Shown in pieces: positions 1 to 11,268 of a DNA stretch of 64,000 nt. Each line of letters starts with the position of its first letter. Within the stretch, counting starts at the first letter, position 1. The DNA lies in assembly GCA_035772785.1 (NCBI GenBank), contig JAOCPU010000005.1, forward strand, positions 806,001-870,000, read 5' to 3'. The notes under the pieces are model-generated. The model was given only the letters and a program-made list of their open reading frames with translations, did no database searches and was not told the origin of the DNA. The stretch comes from Phlebiopsis flavidoalba. Lineage: Eukaryota; Basidiomycota; Agaricomycetes; Polyporales; Phanerochaetaceae. The translations under genes and the position numbers were made by a program.

Positions 1-2464
1 CAACTTGGCTGGCTTCACAAGTTTTGAGCAAATCAGCAGCCAAGTCTCTACCCACATAGCAGACTCTAGATCGTGTAGAGGATTATACCTGAAATGGACT
101 GGATTGAAAGGTTGGCTTTAGGGGGCGGAGCGTCTGCCGCCTGGGGTGAGGACGACTTGAGCTGGCTTTCGTCAGCGTTGTTTGACGCAGATCGCTCAGA
201 ATTGCTCGACGGTAACGGTATAGAACTCGTGTCCTTTTCCTCTTCGTCGTCGTCGCTAGAGTTCGAGTCTTCTCCTTCTTCTTCGCTCATTTTGTCGCTG
301 TCGCTCGGTTCTGTATCGCTATATTCTTCCATGTCAGCAGAGGCTCGCCGCGCTGACGTGGTTCCAAGTAGAGGTAACTTTTGACTCTCTACCTCAGTGG
401 CCATAAAGCACGGAGTACCCTATATCCAACTCGATCAAGTCAGCCAGTGCCCTTGCTGATAAACATAAAAGGAGCTCACCATGCGACCGCCACGGTCCGT
501 GACATCGTTCTGGAAATGAGCATACTCTAGGTCGGACAGCTTCCTACGCCGTCAACGACCAGAATGTTGCCAGTGCTAACATCACAATGGACCCCAGCCG
601 GAGCTGTGAAGGATTTGCAAGGCTAAATAAACTCGTCAGATAGGCGCGTCCAAAAGCATCGAAATGTAGATCCACCTTTCACTGCGTCGGCAAGTCCCTT
701 CAGTGCACCCGAAAGTGTATCCATCTCGACGATTGTTCGTCCGAGCTCTTCGAATACGATTCGATGGTGCACCTTGGGCTCGTATTGAAGAACCTTCTCG
801 ACGACGTCCGCAGGCCTCTTCTGCGCGCCCTTTGCGCCTTTCGCAGCAGTCTTCTTCTTCGACCCCTTGGACTTCTGAGACTTCTTGGACTTCTTAGTTT
901 TCTTGGTGTCCTCTGGCTCCTTGGACTTCGCCTTCCCGTCGATAGCTCTCCGTTTTCTCCTCAGAACCTTCAGCGGCTCCTCGCCGCCCTCGGTCCGAGA
1001 GCGCCCACGTAGGATGAGTTTTTTCGTGGGTGTGGTCCTTGACGCGATTCTTGCCGATATATACGTCGTCGGCTCTTCTGACATGCATGAAGTGACGTTC
1101 GAAACCGTCGCGAAAGCCATGCGCCTCGGCAGCCTTGCGAACGTTCTCCAGGATCTGAGCTTCGCGGTCTCGAGACGCGTCCACACCACGAGTCTTTCAG
1201 CACAAAAACGGCCTCCGAGTCGGGTCCGCGTCTAAACCGTCCTCGTTCAGCTCTCGTACTTCCCATACTCGAGTCCCCGCGACCACGGAGAGCCTCTGCG
1301 CCAACGTCCGAGATGAGGCGAACGGTCCTGTACACAACGCCGGCGCAGTTCATCTTTGTACTGGGAATGGTCCAGTAGAGGACAATTGTGGAATACGCTC
1401 GATAGTTTGTGTCCCAGCCGAGCTGTTCTTCGTCCGCGTACATCAGCCGAAGGAGGAACTCCGTCATGTAGTCGTATTTCTGTCAACTGATGAGCAAACT
1501 ATGGAACCTATGGATTTGATGACCGCTCACCTCGTGAAAGTCGAAGGGCATGGATACGAGGACGTCGGATCGACTCGCGATCCATATCCTCATCAACGCG
1601 TCTTCGATGGTGAACGCGAACACGAACCGCCTGCGGGGATCTTCGCGCATCATACACGTCATCGAGCCCACAGCACTTGCTTCCAGTTCTATGTGTTGAG
1701 TGGTTTAGTAAGATCACGAAAGGCGAGTAAAAGAAAACGTAGAGAGCTCACCTGTACCCGATCCTCCCACTTCTTCTTGAACGCGCCCGGAACACCAATG
1801 CTGAGCCAGTAGGGGTTTGCCGTCCGCGTCTACACGAGTGATCCCAGGCACTGGCGTCGAGTTGAGGAGTGCGTAGCAGTCCGGGCCTAGTTTTTGTTGT
1901 CACGCGTGACGGAAGCGGGGACCTGGTTGGGGTTACACTCAAAACTCACCGTGGGACTGCGTTCGGGCTGCTTGTTGGCCTTCATCACCGCATCAAAAGA
2001 CTGACGAACCGCGTCGGCAATAGCTTGAATGTCCACAAAGACGCGATCTTTCCCGCTGATGTACGTGGACGGGTTGCCTTCTTTGTAGCACTCCCAGCGC
2101 GATGGCGACGATTTGGAGGGTGAGAGCAAGACCTTCTTCTCCTTGAGATGCCAAATAACCTCATCTAGCACATTTCGCTGACTCTCTGCAGGCGAGCTTG
2201 GGAGTGTAAATGGTAGAGGTGGTAGAATACCGTCCTTGCCCAGGAAGGACTGGGCAGGGACCTGGGAGACGGCCTCGCCAAGTTCGATGAGAATGTTGTT
2301 CCGTTGAATGTCTGTGTCTACTTTTCCTGGACAGCTGACTAAGGCTTGAGAGACCTACAGAGTCAAACGCAATTTACCGTCAGGAGGGCTACAAGAGAAA
2401 TGAGGATTCGTTCTAGGCGTACTCTGCAAGGAGGCCATGCATGTTGGGGGTTTGGCGCGCTCAT
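1..2464 (-). CDS. FunK1-type fungal protein kinase, copy 1 (3' end beyond window)
   Basis: Multi-exon kinase of the fungal-type FunK1 family, expanded in agaricomycetes; substrates unknown. The start at 2464 gives MSAPNPQHAWPP, matching the N-termini of the other copies. A 23 nt stretch near 2370 fits a very short intron. In order: FLGKDGILPPLP (about 2250), the N-terminal domain to 1887, RLMYADEEQLGWD and VLKDSW (1467-1190), FERHFMHVRRADDVYIG, a Lys/Ser-rich insert (about 845-925) not seen in the other copies and possibly a nuclear localisation signal, then VHHRIVFEELGRT. The catalytic loop near 570-600 reads HCDVSTGNI instead of HRDIS; the activation-segment equivalent is GTPCFMATEVE at about 400, followed by an acidic Ser-rich stretch and NPLHDLESA at the left edge. 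Frame is kept only by correcting homopolymers at 1891-1895, 1884-1886, 1812-1815, 592-595, 541-542 and 96-97. Family call is firm; intactness is open. Confidence 0.85.
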
Positions 2465-2720
2465 GGCCCCAATCTGTAAACCCCCTGTCTGATTTTTAAT
2501 ACAAACGTGGAGAGGGTAGCAATGTCGAGGGGCCGATACGGATGAACGACAGGAATGAAAGAGGGAGAGGGCAAGTTGAATTTGCCTGCCTAATGCGGTT
2601 CAAAGGAGTGTAATCACGATCTGTGATTCGATCTCTGGCGCTTGAGCCGACCAAACCAATACTTTACCGGCGCGATTCCATGGTCGCGTCCCCGCTGGAG
2701 TGGACGTTCAGTCCGCCCCG
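2465..2720 (-). promoter_or_regulatory. Conserved block upstream of FunK1 copy 1
   Basis: Shares CTCTCCCTCTTTCAT, the GCATTAGG motif and the ATCACAGATC motif (read on the minus strand) with sequence in front of FunK1 copies 2, 3 and 4. It lies directly before the ATG and probably holds the promoter and 5' leader. This copy is the shortest and most diverged. Nothing else was found up to 2894. Confidence 0.55.
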
Positions 2721-2894
2721 AGGACAAGAATCATGGTATGAACAACTATAGGACATGTCCGCTAAACACATATTTGTATAGAGATTCGTTTTAGAAGTAC
2801 ATGAAGATAATGATGTGTATAGTTATTGTACAAAACCCGAGAATGACAAAGTGATTACTAGAGATGGTTGCCAGAATAGTATCGCCTTCGCGCT

Positions 2895-5816
2895 TTAGAT
2901 TGTAAAAATCAGCGCCTCAGCTTGGAAGCTTGCGACCGAGTCAAAAGGGAGGTTCCGGAAGCAGGAGCGGACACGGCGCTGTGATCGACTTTGCGCCGTT
3001 TGTGTTGCGCAGGCTGGGCCCTCGGCGGCCTCGGAGGGTCGTTTCGTCAGGGATAAAGCAGGCAGCTGCTCATGATCTGCTTGCGAACCCCTTTCGCACA
3101 GCCTGGAGCTCCTCATAATTATCTTCGAACTCGGAGGAAACATCTATCTTCAAGTCGAATTTTGGCTTCCTTCGCAGTCTCTTCACTTGTTTGTCGAGCA
3201 AGCCAATCATCATGTCATGCAAATTACCAGCAATGGTCGCGAACGGAGGCCGTGTTCGCAGTGTTGTGTGACGGTGACCGTGGGCCAGGTGATATTGATT
3301 TAAGAGCATGGCACGGTGATCGGATTTCAGCTCGTTTGCCATCCACTTTACTGCCGGCAAGAGCGTAGGGGTAATATCGGCAAAGGAGCTTCCAGGGTCA
3401 ATTGCTTTGAAGCGAGTTACCGGATTCTTGAACATATCGAAGGCGGCCTGTCTATGGTTTTGTGTGCACGCGGCCCATTCATCGTCCGACATCAGATCCT
3501 CGGTGTTCTCCCGACAAACTTGGGAGCACACCAAAAGCCAGGGAACGTTAGCCCACCAGGCGGATTCTAGGTCGTGCAAAGGATTGTGGGCGAAGTCGTG
3601 GGATCACAAGGAAGCGCCAAATTAGCGTCATCCGAGTCTTCCGGCTCGTCCGACTCGTCCGACTCAAAGCCGTCAGAGTCCGCAAACCGAGGGTGCGTAG
3701 CTTGATGGTGGCGCTGGGAACGCCACACCTTCCCCCGCGGCGTCCTCAGGGCGGGTACGATTCTTGTAAATGTCCTCGAAGTTGCCCTGGTTGCCCTCAG
3801 CAGACAAAAGTGCAGCAGGAGGCATGCTGGAACCGCTGAGCCTCCACCTCCGTGGCCATGAAGTATGGGGTGCCCTGGGGAGATCTGACATTTAGATGTA
3901 GGTCCACAGACACACTGATATTGTACGCACCGTGCGAACTCCGTGGCTTTGAACATCCTTCGCGCACTTGGCATACTCAAGGTCAGTCAGCTTCCCGACC
4001 CCGTTCACCACCAGGATGTTTACCCCGGTGCTGATGTCGCGATGCACCCAACCACAATGATGGAGGATTTTTAGGCCTATAAGGCTCGTGAGAAGTAGTT
4101 TTACGAGGGCCTGAAAATCATGTACTCACCTCTCATAGCATCAGACAGTGCGTTGAGCGCGCCACAGAGAGAGTCAACCTCAGCAATCGTGCAGCCGAGT
4201 TCTTCGAAGACAATTCGATGGTGTATCTAAGGTTCGTATTGCGGGCCTTTCTCGACGGGATCTGGCAGTGCCTTCGGCGCGCCCACAGGGCCATCCCGCG
4301 CGGTAGGCTTCGTCTTTTTCTGGATAACCTTGCGAGGGACTTTGGCCTTGTTGTGAGTGCCGACTTTGACCGCAAAGGATCCTTCTTCTGTGGGGTGGGA
4401 AGTTCAAGAGAGCGCCCTCGCAGGTGAAGCTGGTGCGTATGGTCGAGTTTTCGCGCCTCCCCAAATATGGACGTCCCCCGATCTCCGAACTTTCATGAAG
4501 TGCCGTTCGAAGCCTTCGAGGAGGCCCTTGGCCTCGGCGGCGGCGCGCACTTCTTCCAAGATCGTGGCCTCGCGTTTGCGGGTCTGGTCCACCCATACGT
4601 CCTTCAGAACGAAGGGTTTATCGTTTTTCCCGCCGTCCGCCGTGAGCTCACGTACTTCCCAGACGCGGGTTCCGCGACCGCGGATCGCTTCGGCACCGAT
4701 ATCCGACAGGATTCGCACTGTCTTGTACGTCACGCCGTCGCAGTCGATCTTGTACTGAAATGGCTCGGAGGGGCTTTGGGCTGGCAGGCGTTCCATGGTG
4801 GTGTCCCAGCCAAGTTGATCTTCCTTTGCATACATAACGCGCAGGAAGAACTCAACCATGTGTTCGTATTTCTGAGGATAAATGTCTGTTAGTAGGATGG
4901 AATTAAAAATGTACAAACACCCACTAGATTGAAGTCGAATGGAAGCGACACGAGGACGTCAGAAACGGCTGGCGAACCAGATCCTCATGCTTGTGTCCTC
5001 GATTGTAAATGCGAAGACGAAGCGCCTACGAGGATCCTCTTGAAAGACATAGTTCATGGACCACAGGATTTGTGTCCAGTTCTGATAGTCCGACACCCTG
5101 ATCAACAAACGGACTATGTATCTGCTGATGAACCGTACTCACCTGAATAGCGTCACTGCTCCTCATTTTTTGATTCTCCAGGAACTCCGATGCTGATCCA
5201 GTTAAGGCTTTCCGTCTTCGTCTGCAGAAGGAACGTTCGCATTTCCCGTGTCGCTGAAGACGCCATAACAGTCCGGCCGTGTTTTGTTAGTGCGGGTGAC
5301 GTCGGTGGGAGCCATGTTGGGGTTGCATTTGATGTTGAGTGTGGGGTCGTCCTTTATGCCGGAGGACACCTGGATGGCTTCGACAATCTTGTCGAGTCTC
5401 GCGAAGACGACGTTCTCTGAACCGGTATCCACGGATGGGTCGAACTCGAAGAACCACTTCCAGCGGCGGGTTTGCGAGTCATTGTATAGTGGCAAAATCT
5501 TGCGCTTCTTGAGATCTTTCAACACGCCTTCGAGAAATCCGGGTTCTTTGGAGGGAAGAGGGGGCAAGATGCCCTTGTCGCCGGTGAAGAAGTCCACGGG
5601 GAGCTGGGGGAACAGACTGGCCCAAGTCGAGGAGCGTGTTCTTGCGCTTCTGATTGGTGTCGATGACTCCAGAGTGTGTTACTGCCGAACGAGAGGCCTC
5701 TTTTTCGCCATAGGCGAATCAGGGTTAGAAGGACGAATAGAGGGGGGGAACATCGTGCGCGAGCGTACTATGAGCGGGAGCCATGATGATAATTGTTGGG
5801 GATTTGGCACACTCAT
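2895..5816 (-). CDS. FunK1-type fungal protein kinase, copy 2
   Basis: Best-preserved kinase core in the window. The ATG at 5816 gives MSVPNPQQLSSWLPL. It is followed by FFTGDKGILPPLPSKEPGF (5597 downward), the N-terminal domain to about 5202, LRVMYAKEDQLGWDTTMER (about 4850), YKTVRILSDIGAEAIRGRG, VLKDVWVD, FERHFMKVRRSGDVHIWG, and the canonical catalytic loop GWVHRDISTGVNIL (about 4020-4055), where a Val codon is inserted before the conserved Asn. LTDLEYAK takes the place of DFG, then GTPYFMATEVEA (about 3850), an Asp/Glu/Ser linker, HNPLHDLESAWW (about 3580) and a C-terminal helical part. Frame is interrupted at 5166-5171 (T6), at 5202-5205 and near 3598-3602. The C-terminus ends at 3070 as read, or at 2895 with one more correction. 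It lies in tandem with copy 1. The core motifs suggest an active enzyme if the frameshifts are sequencing errors. Confidence 0.85.
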
Positions 5817-6117
5817 GGCCTCGTATTTATGAACTTGCTGTCGGAGTTGTAATAGAAAACGTGTAGAGGGCAAAAAACGTGGACGAGACGATGCAGGTGG
5901 CCAAAGCGGATGAAAGAGGGAGAGCGTAAGTTAAAACTGCCTTTCCTAATGCGGTTTGAGGAATGTGATTGCGATGCGATCTGTGATTTGATCTTAGGCG
6001 CGCTCGCTGACACGCATCAATTCGATACCATTTTGGGTTATGCTCTCGCTAAAATGAACGACCAGCCCGCCATGAGGACGAGGAAATTAACACCGACAAT
6101 GCAGAAGGTGTCCCCAT
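5817..6117 (-). promoter_or_regulatory. Conserved block upstream of FunK1 copy 2
   Basis: Read on the minus strand it begins with TTCTGCATTGTCGGTGTTAA at about 6115. It holds TCATTTTAGCGAGAGCATAA, GGTATCGAATTGATGCGTG, the CACAGATC motif, CGCATTAGG and CTCTCCCTCTTTCAT, and ends with ATAAATACGAGGCC just before the ATG. The same elements in the same order precede copies 3 (29594-29894) and 4 (54869-55146). ATAAATA is TATA-like but only about 15 nt from the ATG, so its role is uncertain. Confidence 0.65.
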
Positions 6118-6839
6118 CGTGACCCTGAATCCAATATTCTATTGTTCTCCATATCGTCCGTGCTGGCCTCCGCTCGTCTCGAATCGGCGTTCGTTCGGCA
6201 CGCTCGCACGCCACACGGAAACCTTAGTTGCGGTATTGGGCTAGTACTGGGAAAGTTGACGAGAAAATGCGGCCACTATTCTCCGTACGTATGCAACTGA
6301 TGCTCAGGGTTGCTGCGTCGAGCTGACTATTGACAGACGAACACATTACCGTACGCAGTCTACCGTTCTGCGACATATACGATCTTTAGGGCGAACCGAC
6401 CGCTGCAGTGGTCGACTTGAAGCCGGGCTTTCAGACGTGTATCCAAATCTGCGGAGAGCATGAATTGACACAGGACTGCGCTCAAGGGTATCGCTTCTTT
6501 AGAATACAGGTTGCGCTGTGAGACATCGTCCTCCTCGCTCCCTTCATCCCATATCAGTGGGCGTAATGCCACAATCGCCATTTTCTTCGCCTCATGCGAA
6601 GCAAGAAATTTACTGCCACATTCTGACCCATGTTCACTGGAATAGCTTCTGGGATGAGAGAGAAGCGATGTCTCCAGGTCGTATGACCGCCTCACTGCAC
6701 AAAACATGGGTGTGTGGATTGTGCCCTACCCGCATAGCCGTGTCATAGTCCGTTCTAACATGAAAACCTAGGACCCATATCAATCTCCTGTTCTACAGGG
6801 CCCGTGCTTGAAGCCATGGACTTCGTGCTTTGGACAACA
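6118..6839. other. No recognisable gene
   Basis: A 115-codon minus-strand reading frame (6360-6707) has no recognised motif and no counterpart in the related region after 28.4 kb. I see no gene here. Confidence 0.5.
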
Positions 6840-7520
6840 TACTGTGGTGGTTGAGAAAGCAGAGCGCCGCGGGCTACTACACGTGGACCGTCTGCCGAGC
6901 CGTTGCTGAAAGCGCGGTGCGCACAGTGTATCCAAACGAACGTGTCCCTACGCTGACCTCTCATCCCCTGCCCCCCAGTTAACAGGACGTTTGAGTGATG
7001 TAGCAATCCACCATATACACCATCGCTCCCGCTGGCACGATCTTGTTTCTGCGTAATCAGCATCCCGAGTACTCACAACGTGCGACACACCACCACGAGT
7101 TCGGGCTTTCGAACGGGTTGCAAGACGCGTCCGCCCAACAACCAAATTCCGGACCGTTGGACCATTTTTGTTCGAACACCCATCTAGCTCTTTCCCACTA
7201 GAGCTCCACCACACAACTGGAGGACGGAAAACCGCATCGAACTCCTAACACCAGCGGACCACCATTTCACTCCCTTCTCCGCGCGCAGAGAGTCGGCCGA
7301 CCGCCCCTGAGCGCGCCACGGCAACCACACAACATTCGCCCCGGATTGATCACGGGCAGCCGCACACCGCACACCGCACACCGCGATCGCCGCACCATAT
7401 AGTACGTTTTCGGTGGAATATAGCGAGAGGCGTATATGCACGCCGCTCAAGTACGCGACCAGTCTCATGACTCCAGATGTACGACTCGGAGACAGTCCAT
7501 TGGAAGGGAGAGTCGACACA
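6840..7520 (-). repeat. Diverged dispersed repeat, copy A (inverted relative to 27.8-28.46 kb)
   Basis: On the minus strand this stretch aligns by eye with 27790-28460 on the plus strand. Shared landmarks in order are CATATACGCCTTCTCG-like, GTGCGGCTGCCCGT, CTCAGGGGCGGTCGGCCGA, TGGTCCGCTGG, GAGCTCTAGTGGGAAA, GAGCTAGRTGGGTGTWCGAA, GCTACATCACTCAA and GCAGACGGTMCAYGTG. Both copies can encode a peptide like ALVGKELxGCxNK, but neither gives a sustained open frame. It could be a decayed gene or a mobile-element remnant. Confidence 0.6.
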
Positions 7521-8980
7521 TCGCCCTGCCGCGGTTAAAGGTATCCGTGGTAATTGTGCGTAACCTGGTTCTGTCAACGTTCGACGGGAGGTTTCCAAGA
7601 GTTCCAAGCTGAGGTTATCAGTGTAACAGATAGTTGCTTACCGCATCACAGTCCAATGTTCCCACGATCACCGCGTGTCGCTGACTGCTGAAGTGCCCAC
7701 AGCTCACACTCACCCGCAGAGAAAGAGGAAACCAACCGGCCAACAATCACATTCCCCATACATACGCCAAAATACAGCACGCACTAGAGTAAAACACACA
7801 ACGAACCAGCAGAATCTCGACCTCTACAAAAGCACGCCCGCAATCCCGCGCCGCCCGTCGGGGGCAGATGGAGAGGGAACCCTGCACACAAGCAGAGTTA
7901 TTTAGTTTATAAAAACGCAATTTATTGATTCGTATAGGCTCAATAGATGAAATGGGACTATGTAGAGTGGAGAAACATAGCGTTTGGAATAAGGAACGAT
8001 AATATTAAAACCAATCTGTGCGTGAATGGGCACGCACCCGCTCGAGCGCCAATCGTGAGAAGTGCGCCTGGATGGGCGCAGCCAAAGGAGTGTCGTTACC
8101 GACTCTATCAGAGCGCAGCGCGGACAATGAAGAACGAGGGGGCACATCTGTGTAGAAGACATCCTTTGGTGGATCGTTCTGTGCGAGTAGCGGACGGGCG
8201 GCATGCGAGCGCGAGCATGTCCAGGACATGTCCTGACCACAGCCCCCGGACTCTCCGGATTTCCTGCATAGTCATCAGAAGGAAGTGTGTGACAACGTAC
8301 ATTCTAGCTCGCCGATGCGGTTTTGACAGCTACACACGCTGTTGGATGTGTTTTGCGTCCGCTAGGGGGTACCGCTGGTAGGAAAGCTGCGAGGTGAGAC
8401 GGTTTGTTATTCCTGCAGCACAGCTTTGGAGAGTCTAGTCAGTAGCCAATTCACTGCTCATAAGCATGAGTTAGTGTACCTGTGAGGTAGGCGTCATCCC
8501 TACGCGCACTGGTCATTGGTCATGTACGACGTTACATATCCATTAGTAAAGTGCATCAAAGATATGAATAGGTCAGAAACTCACCGAGATGATCTGAACA
8601 AACGCGCAAGAGACGGAAGACAGTGGAATACGAGTCGAAAAAAGGGAGGGGAGCTGGTAAGTAGCGAAGTTCATGGTAAGTATTCAGCGTCACTGTGAAG
8701 CAAGCATCTTACCTATACGCACTAGCGACATGCAACACTACATGTACGTCGGCAAGTTCGCACTAGAATTATGCAACGAGAAACTCACCAAGCAAAACTG
8801 TACACGCGCACAAACAACTCGAACAACAACCCGGGGTCTCCACCACAAACCCACCCCACTCAGACCCCAAGAACCGCAACCTATACGCCACATCAGAAGC
8901 CCCGCCCGTGCTCACCCAATGAGCCCACACCACGCGCAAGCAACGAAAAAAAACAGCAGAGACCGCGCTTGGCAGCAACC
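7521..8980. other. No recognisable gene
   Basis: Short reading frames overlap on both strands, none with a known motif. A GATTCGT/AATAAATTG stretch near 7910-7930 is locally A+T-rich. Several GTAAGT and CAG splice-like signals occur, but no coherent exons could be joined. Confidence 0.45.
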
Positions 8981-9021
8981 CGCAATAAACGAGCAATAAC
9001 CCGCAATAAACGCGCAATAAC
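8981..9021. repeat. Two-unit tandem repeat, 21 bp period
   Basis: CGCAATAAACGAGCAATAAC at 8981 is followed at 9002 by CGCAATAAACGCGCAATAAC, differing at one base. It has a half-period substructure of (C/G)GCAATAA. Confidence 0.85.
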
Positions 9022-9099
9022 GCGCTCGTGCTCGCGCCGTCCGAGTCGGAGGTCTGCACGCGCAAATGGGGGACAGCGGAGAACAGAAGGTGAGAATGG

Positions 9100-9661
9100 G
9101 TACACGCGCAGATGAAGGATCTGTGTGCGTGTTGAGTCTAGGCACTCGGGGCACGCCAGACTGCATAAGACTGCATACTTGTGCGCGCAGTGTTCTAGAC
9201 CCGTAAAGAGCGTACCCACGGCAATGTATCACGCGCCAGGGCGCCGGGTACCCGCGCGGTGGCAGGTCGTGGAAGTAGCGTGCGCGCAGGGGGGAATTCG
9301 TGGGTTTCAGGAGCGGGAGAAGGCGGGAAGAGTGTGAGGGGAAAACTGTGTAGAGGTGTGCGCCGGGAGACTGGGAGGGGTGAGGAAGATGCGGCGTCGA
9401 GGAGAAAGGATCGTTGGTTCGCATAGGACACGGTGGGTTGTGCGTGGGAGAGTTGAGAGGAAAGCCAAATCTAAGCATGTTATCGCAATGAATACAACGA
9501 GAATGGCGGAGCATAGATGCTCGCATTTTTGAGACCAGGCTGCGTCCCGCGTCAAGAAACATAGCATAATACCAAGCAAAAGATCCAAAAATCCAAAACG
9601 CACATAAATAATCCGAATCCACAAACGCGACAGCAACGAACCGCGCGCATACACCCACCGC
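9100..9661 (-). repeat. Sequence downstream of NmrA copy 1, duplicated at 35.1-35.5 kb
   Basis: On the minus strand, CGCCCTGGCGCGTGATACAT and the following TGCCG near 9210-9245 match CGCCCTGCCGGATTATACAT plus TGCCG near 35430-35455 on the plus strand. The NmrA duplication therefore extends past its stop codon. A long minus-strand frame (8912-9658) crosses this region but shows no domain. Confidence 0.5.
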
Positions 9662-10966
9662 CTACTGCTTCGCCCCCGCCACCAACTTCCCCGCCGTGAC
9701 CCCATTCCACCCCTTCTCGCGCTTCCCACTCCGCCGGGCGCGCGCCCGCCCACGCCTCAAACGACGTCCAGTCCCCAAACACCGCGCGCGCGTCCGCGAG
9801 ATGCGCATCGTACCCCTCCCGGATCCTCCGCGCGCACGCGGTGCACGCGCTCGATGTCCGCAATCCTAATTCCTCATTCAGTATATTACCAGGGGAGAAG
9901 GGGGGAGGGGACACACAGGCCCTTGGTTCGCGCACCGTTGATCGCGAGGAGCGTGCGGCCCACGAAGGTCGGCACGCTCGGGGGGAGGTGTTTTGCCCGT
10001 CCCGCGCATGTAGGCCGCGTCTTGCTCCGCCGGGGCGTGAGGGTGTCGCCTGTCAGGACGAGGGATTTTGTGTGTCGCGGCTGCGGGGTTCTAGGGTGGC
10101 TGTGAGAGGGGGGGGCTGAGGGCAAGGGGGAGGGGAACCGCCCCGTGAAGAAACGGGGCGGCGGCGGACGCGGCCGATGTCGGAGGCGGCCTGGGGCTGG
10201 GTGTGAGTATGGGGGAGGGGTGTAGAGGAGGAGGGAAGGGACTGACTATGGAGTTGGAGCTTGGTTGTGGGCTGCCAGCCCGACGCGGGAGAACGGTCGC
10301 GGGTGATGCTCCCGATCGTGCCGTCAAAGTTCTCCATGAAAGAAACGCCGGGCGGAGGATGCTAGGCCCATGTCAGCGTGCGATGAGCAGCAAGCGGAAG
10401 GCACGCACGTCCACTTAAGCCCCCTAGCTCGCCCAGCGATTGGACGTGCCGTGGCTCGATTCTGACCTTTGCGGCGCGATCCAGCGTGAGCTGATCATCA
10501 TACGCCTCGCCGCCGCGCTCCACAGACGAGAACACAAACGCCTTTCGAGACGCCGTACTGACTTTCCAGCGCCAGATCCGCCATCAGCTGCAGCACCGCC
10601 ATCAGCATCGCGCGCACGACGCACCGAGCGCACTCACGATGCCCTGCCGCGCCTCGCCGTCCGCGTTCGCGCCGAGCCCCGGGGAACGCGAGCACGCAGA
10701 ACCACGCCCCACACCGCGCCGCGCCCGCCCGCGTCGTTCAAACACCCGCCGCACGCTCGCCGGCGCGTCGAGGTCGCCCGCGACGACGCGCACGTGCGGC
10801 TCGGCGGCCAGGCGGCGCGCGGCGGGCGACGCGGGCGTGCGTGTGAGCGCGAGCAGCTGGAAGGGCTCGCTGTCGGCGGTCGCCGGAGGGGGCGCAGCGC
10901 GGCGCGGACGAGCGCAGAGCCCTGCTTGCCTGTCGCGCCGAGGACGAGGACGGTCTTGGGGGCCAT
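9662..10966 (-). CDS. NmrA-like family NAD(P)-binding protein
   Basis: Rossmann-fold protein of the NmrA-like, atypical short-chain dehydrogenase group; members bind NAD(P) and act as redox sensors or reductases. The ATG at 10966 begins MAPKTVLVLGATGKQGSALV, with the glycine motif GATGKQG at residues 10-16. Then come VRVVAGDLDAP (about 10780), FPGLGANADGEARQG ending at a GTGAGT donor near 10640, FVFSSVERGGEAYDDQ (10545-10500), RHVQSLGELG, LKWT across an intron to ILRPAF and MENFDGTIGSIT (about 10330), SDIGRV (about 10170), LVLTGDTLTP (about 10055), PSVPTFVGRTLLAIN and FGDWTSFEAWA. The C-terminus is KGWNGVTAGKLVAGAKQ, stop at 9662. About eight one- or two-base shifts, mostly in G or C runs, must be corrected. 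Fold assignment is firm; substrate unknown. It is divergent from the next gene across about 300 bp. Confidence 0.8.
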
Positions 10967-11268
10967 GGTGGGAGATGGCGTCGAGTGCTGCGAGCGGCCT
11001 CTGTGTAGGCGTCGCCATCGCACCGGCGCGGGCGGCTCGCGCGGAAGCTTTTCTGGGCGGGCGTGGGCGTGGGGAGCCGTGCGGGCTGGTGGCGACGGAG
11101 GAACGACGAGCGGGCGCGCGGCTCCGACAGCTCGCTCGCGCTGCCCCTGGCACCTGGGGGGATAAAATAAGATCAGGGGCGCACGCCATCAGCGATCCTG
11201 CCCGTAGGTACAAATGCCCTCCTCACCCGCGCCCGTGGTCCTCCCCTCACGCTCCGTCCTTGCTGCCC
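10967..11268. promoter_or_regulatory. Divergent intergenic region between NmrA and DUF6533 genes
   Basis: 302 bp, very G+C-rich, separates two ATGs pointing away from each other. A lone A+T-rich patch, GGATAAAATAAGAT at about 11160, lies about 105 bp before the DUF6533 ATG and could serve as its TATA region. Shared promoter use is an inference from the arrangement. Confidence 0.4.

Noticed and set aside
8912..9658. 248-codon open frame on the minus strand
   Set aside because: It overlaps the NmrA 3' flank, has no domain, low-complexity Pro/Arg/Ser stretches and competing frames. The matching region at 35 kb does not keep it open.
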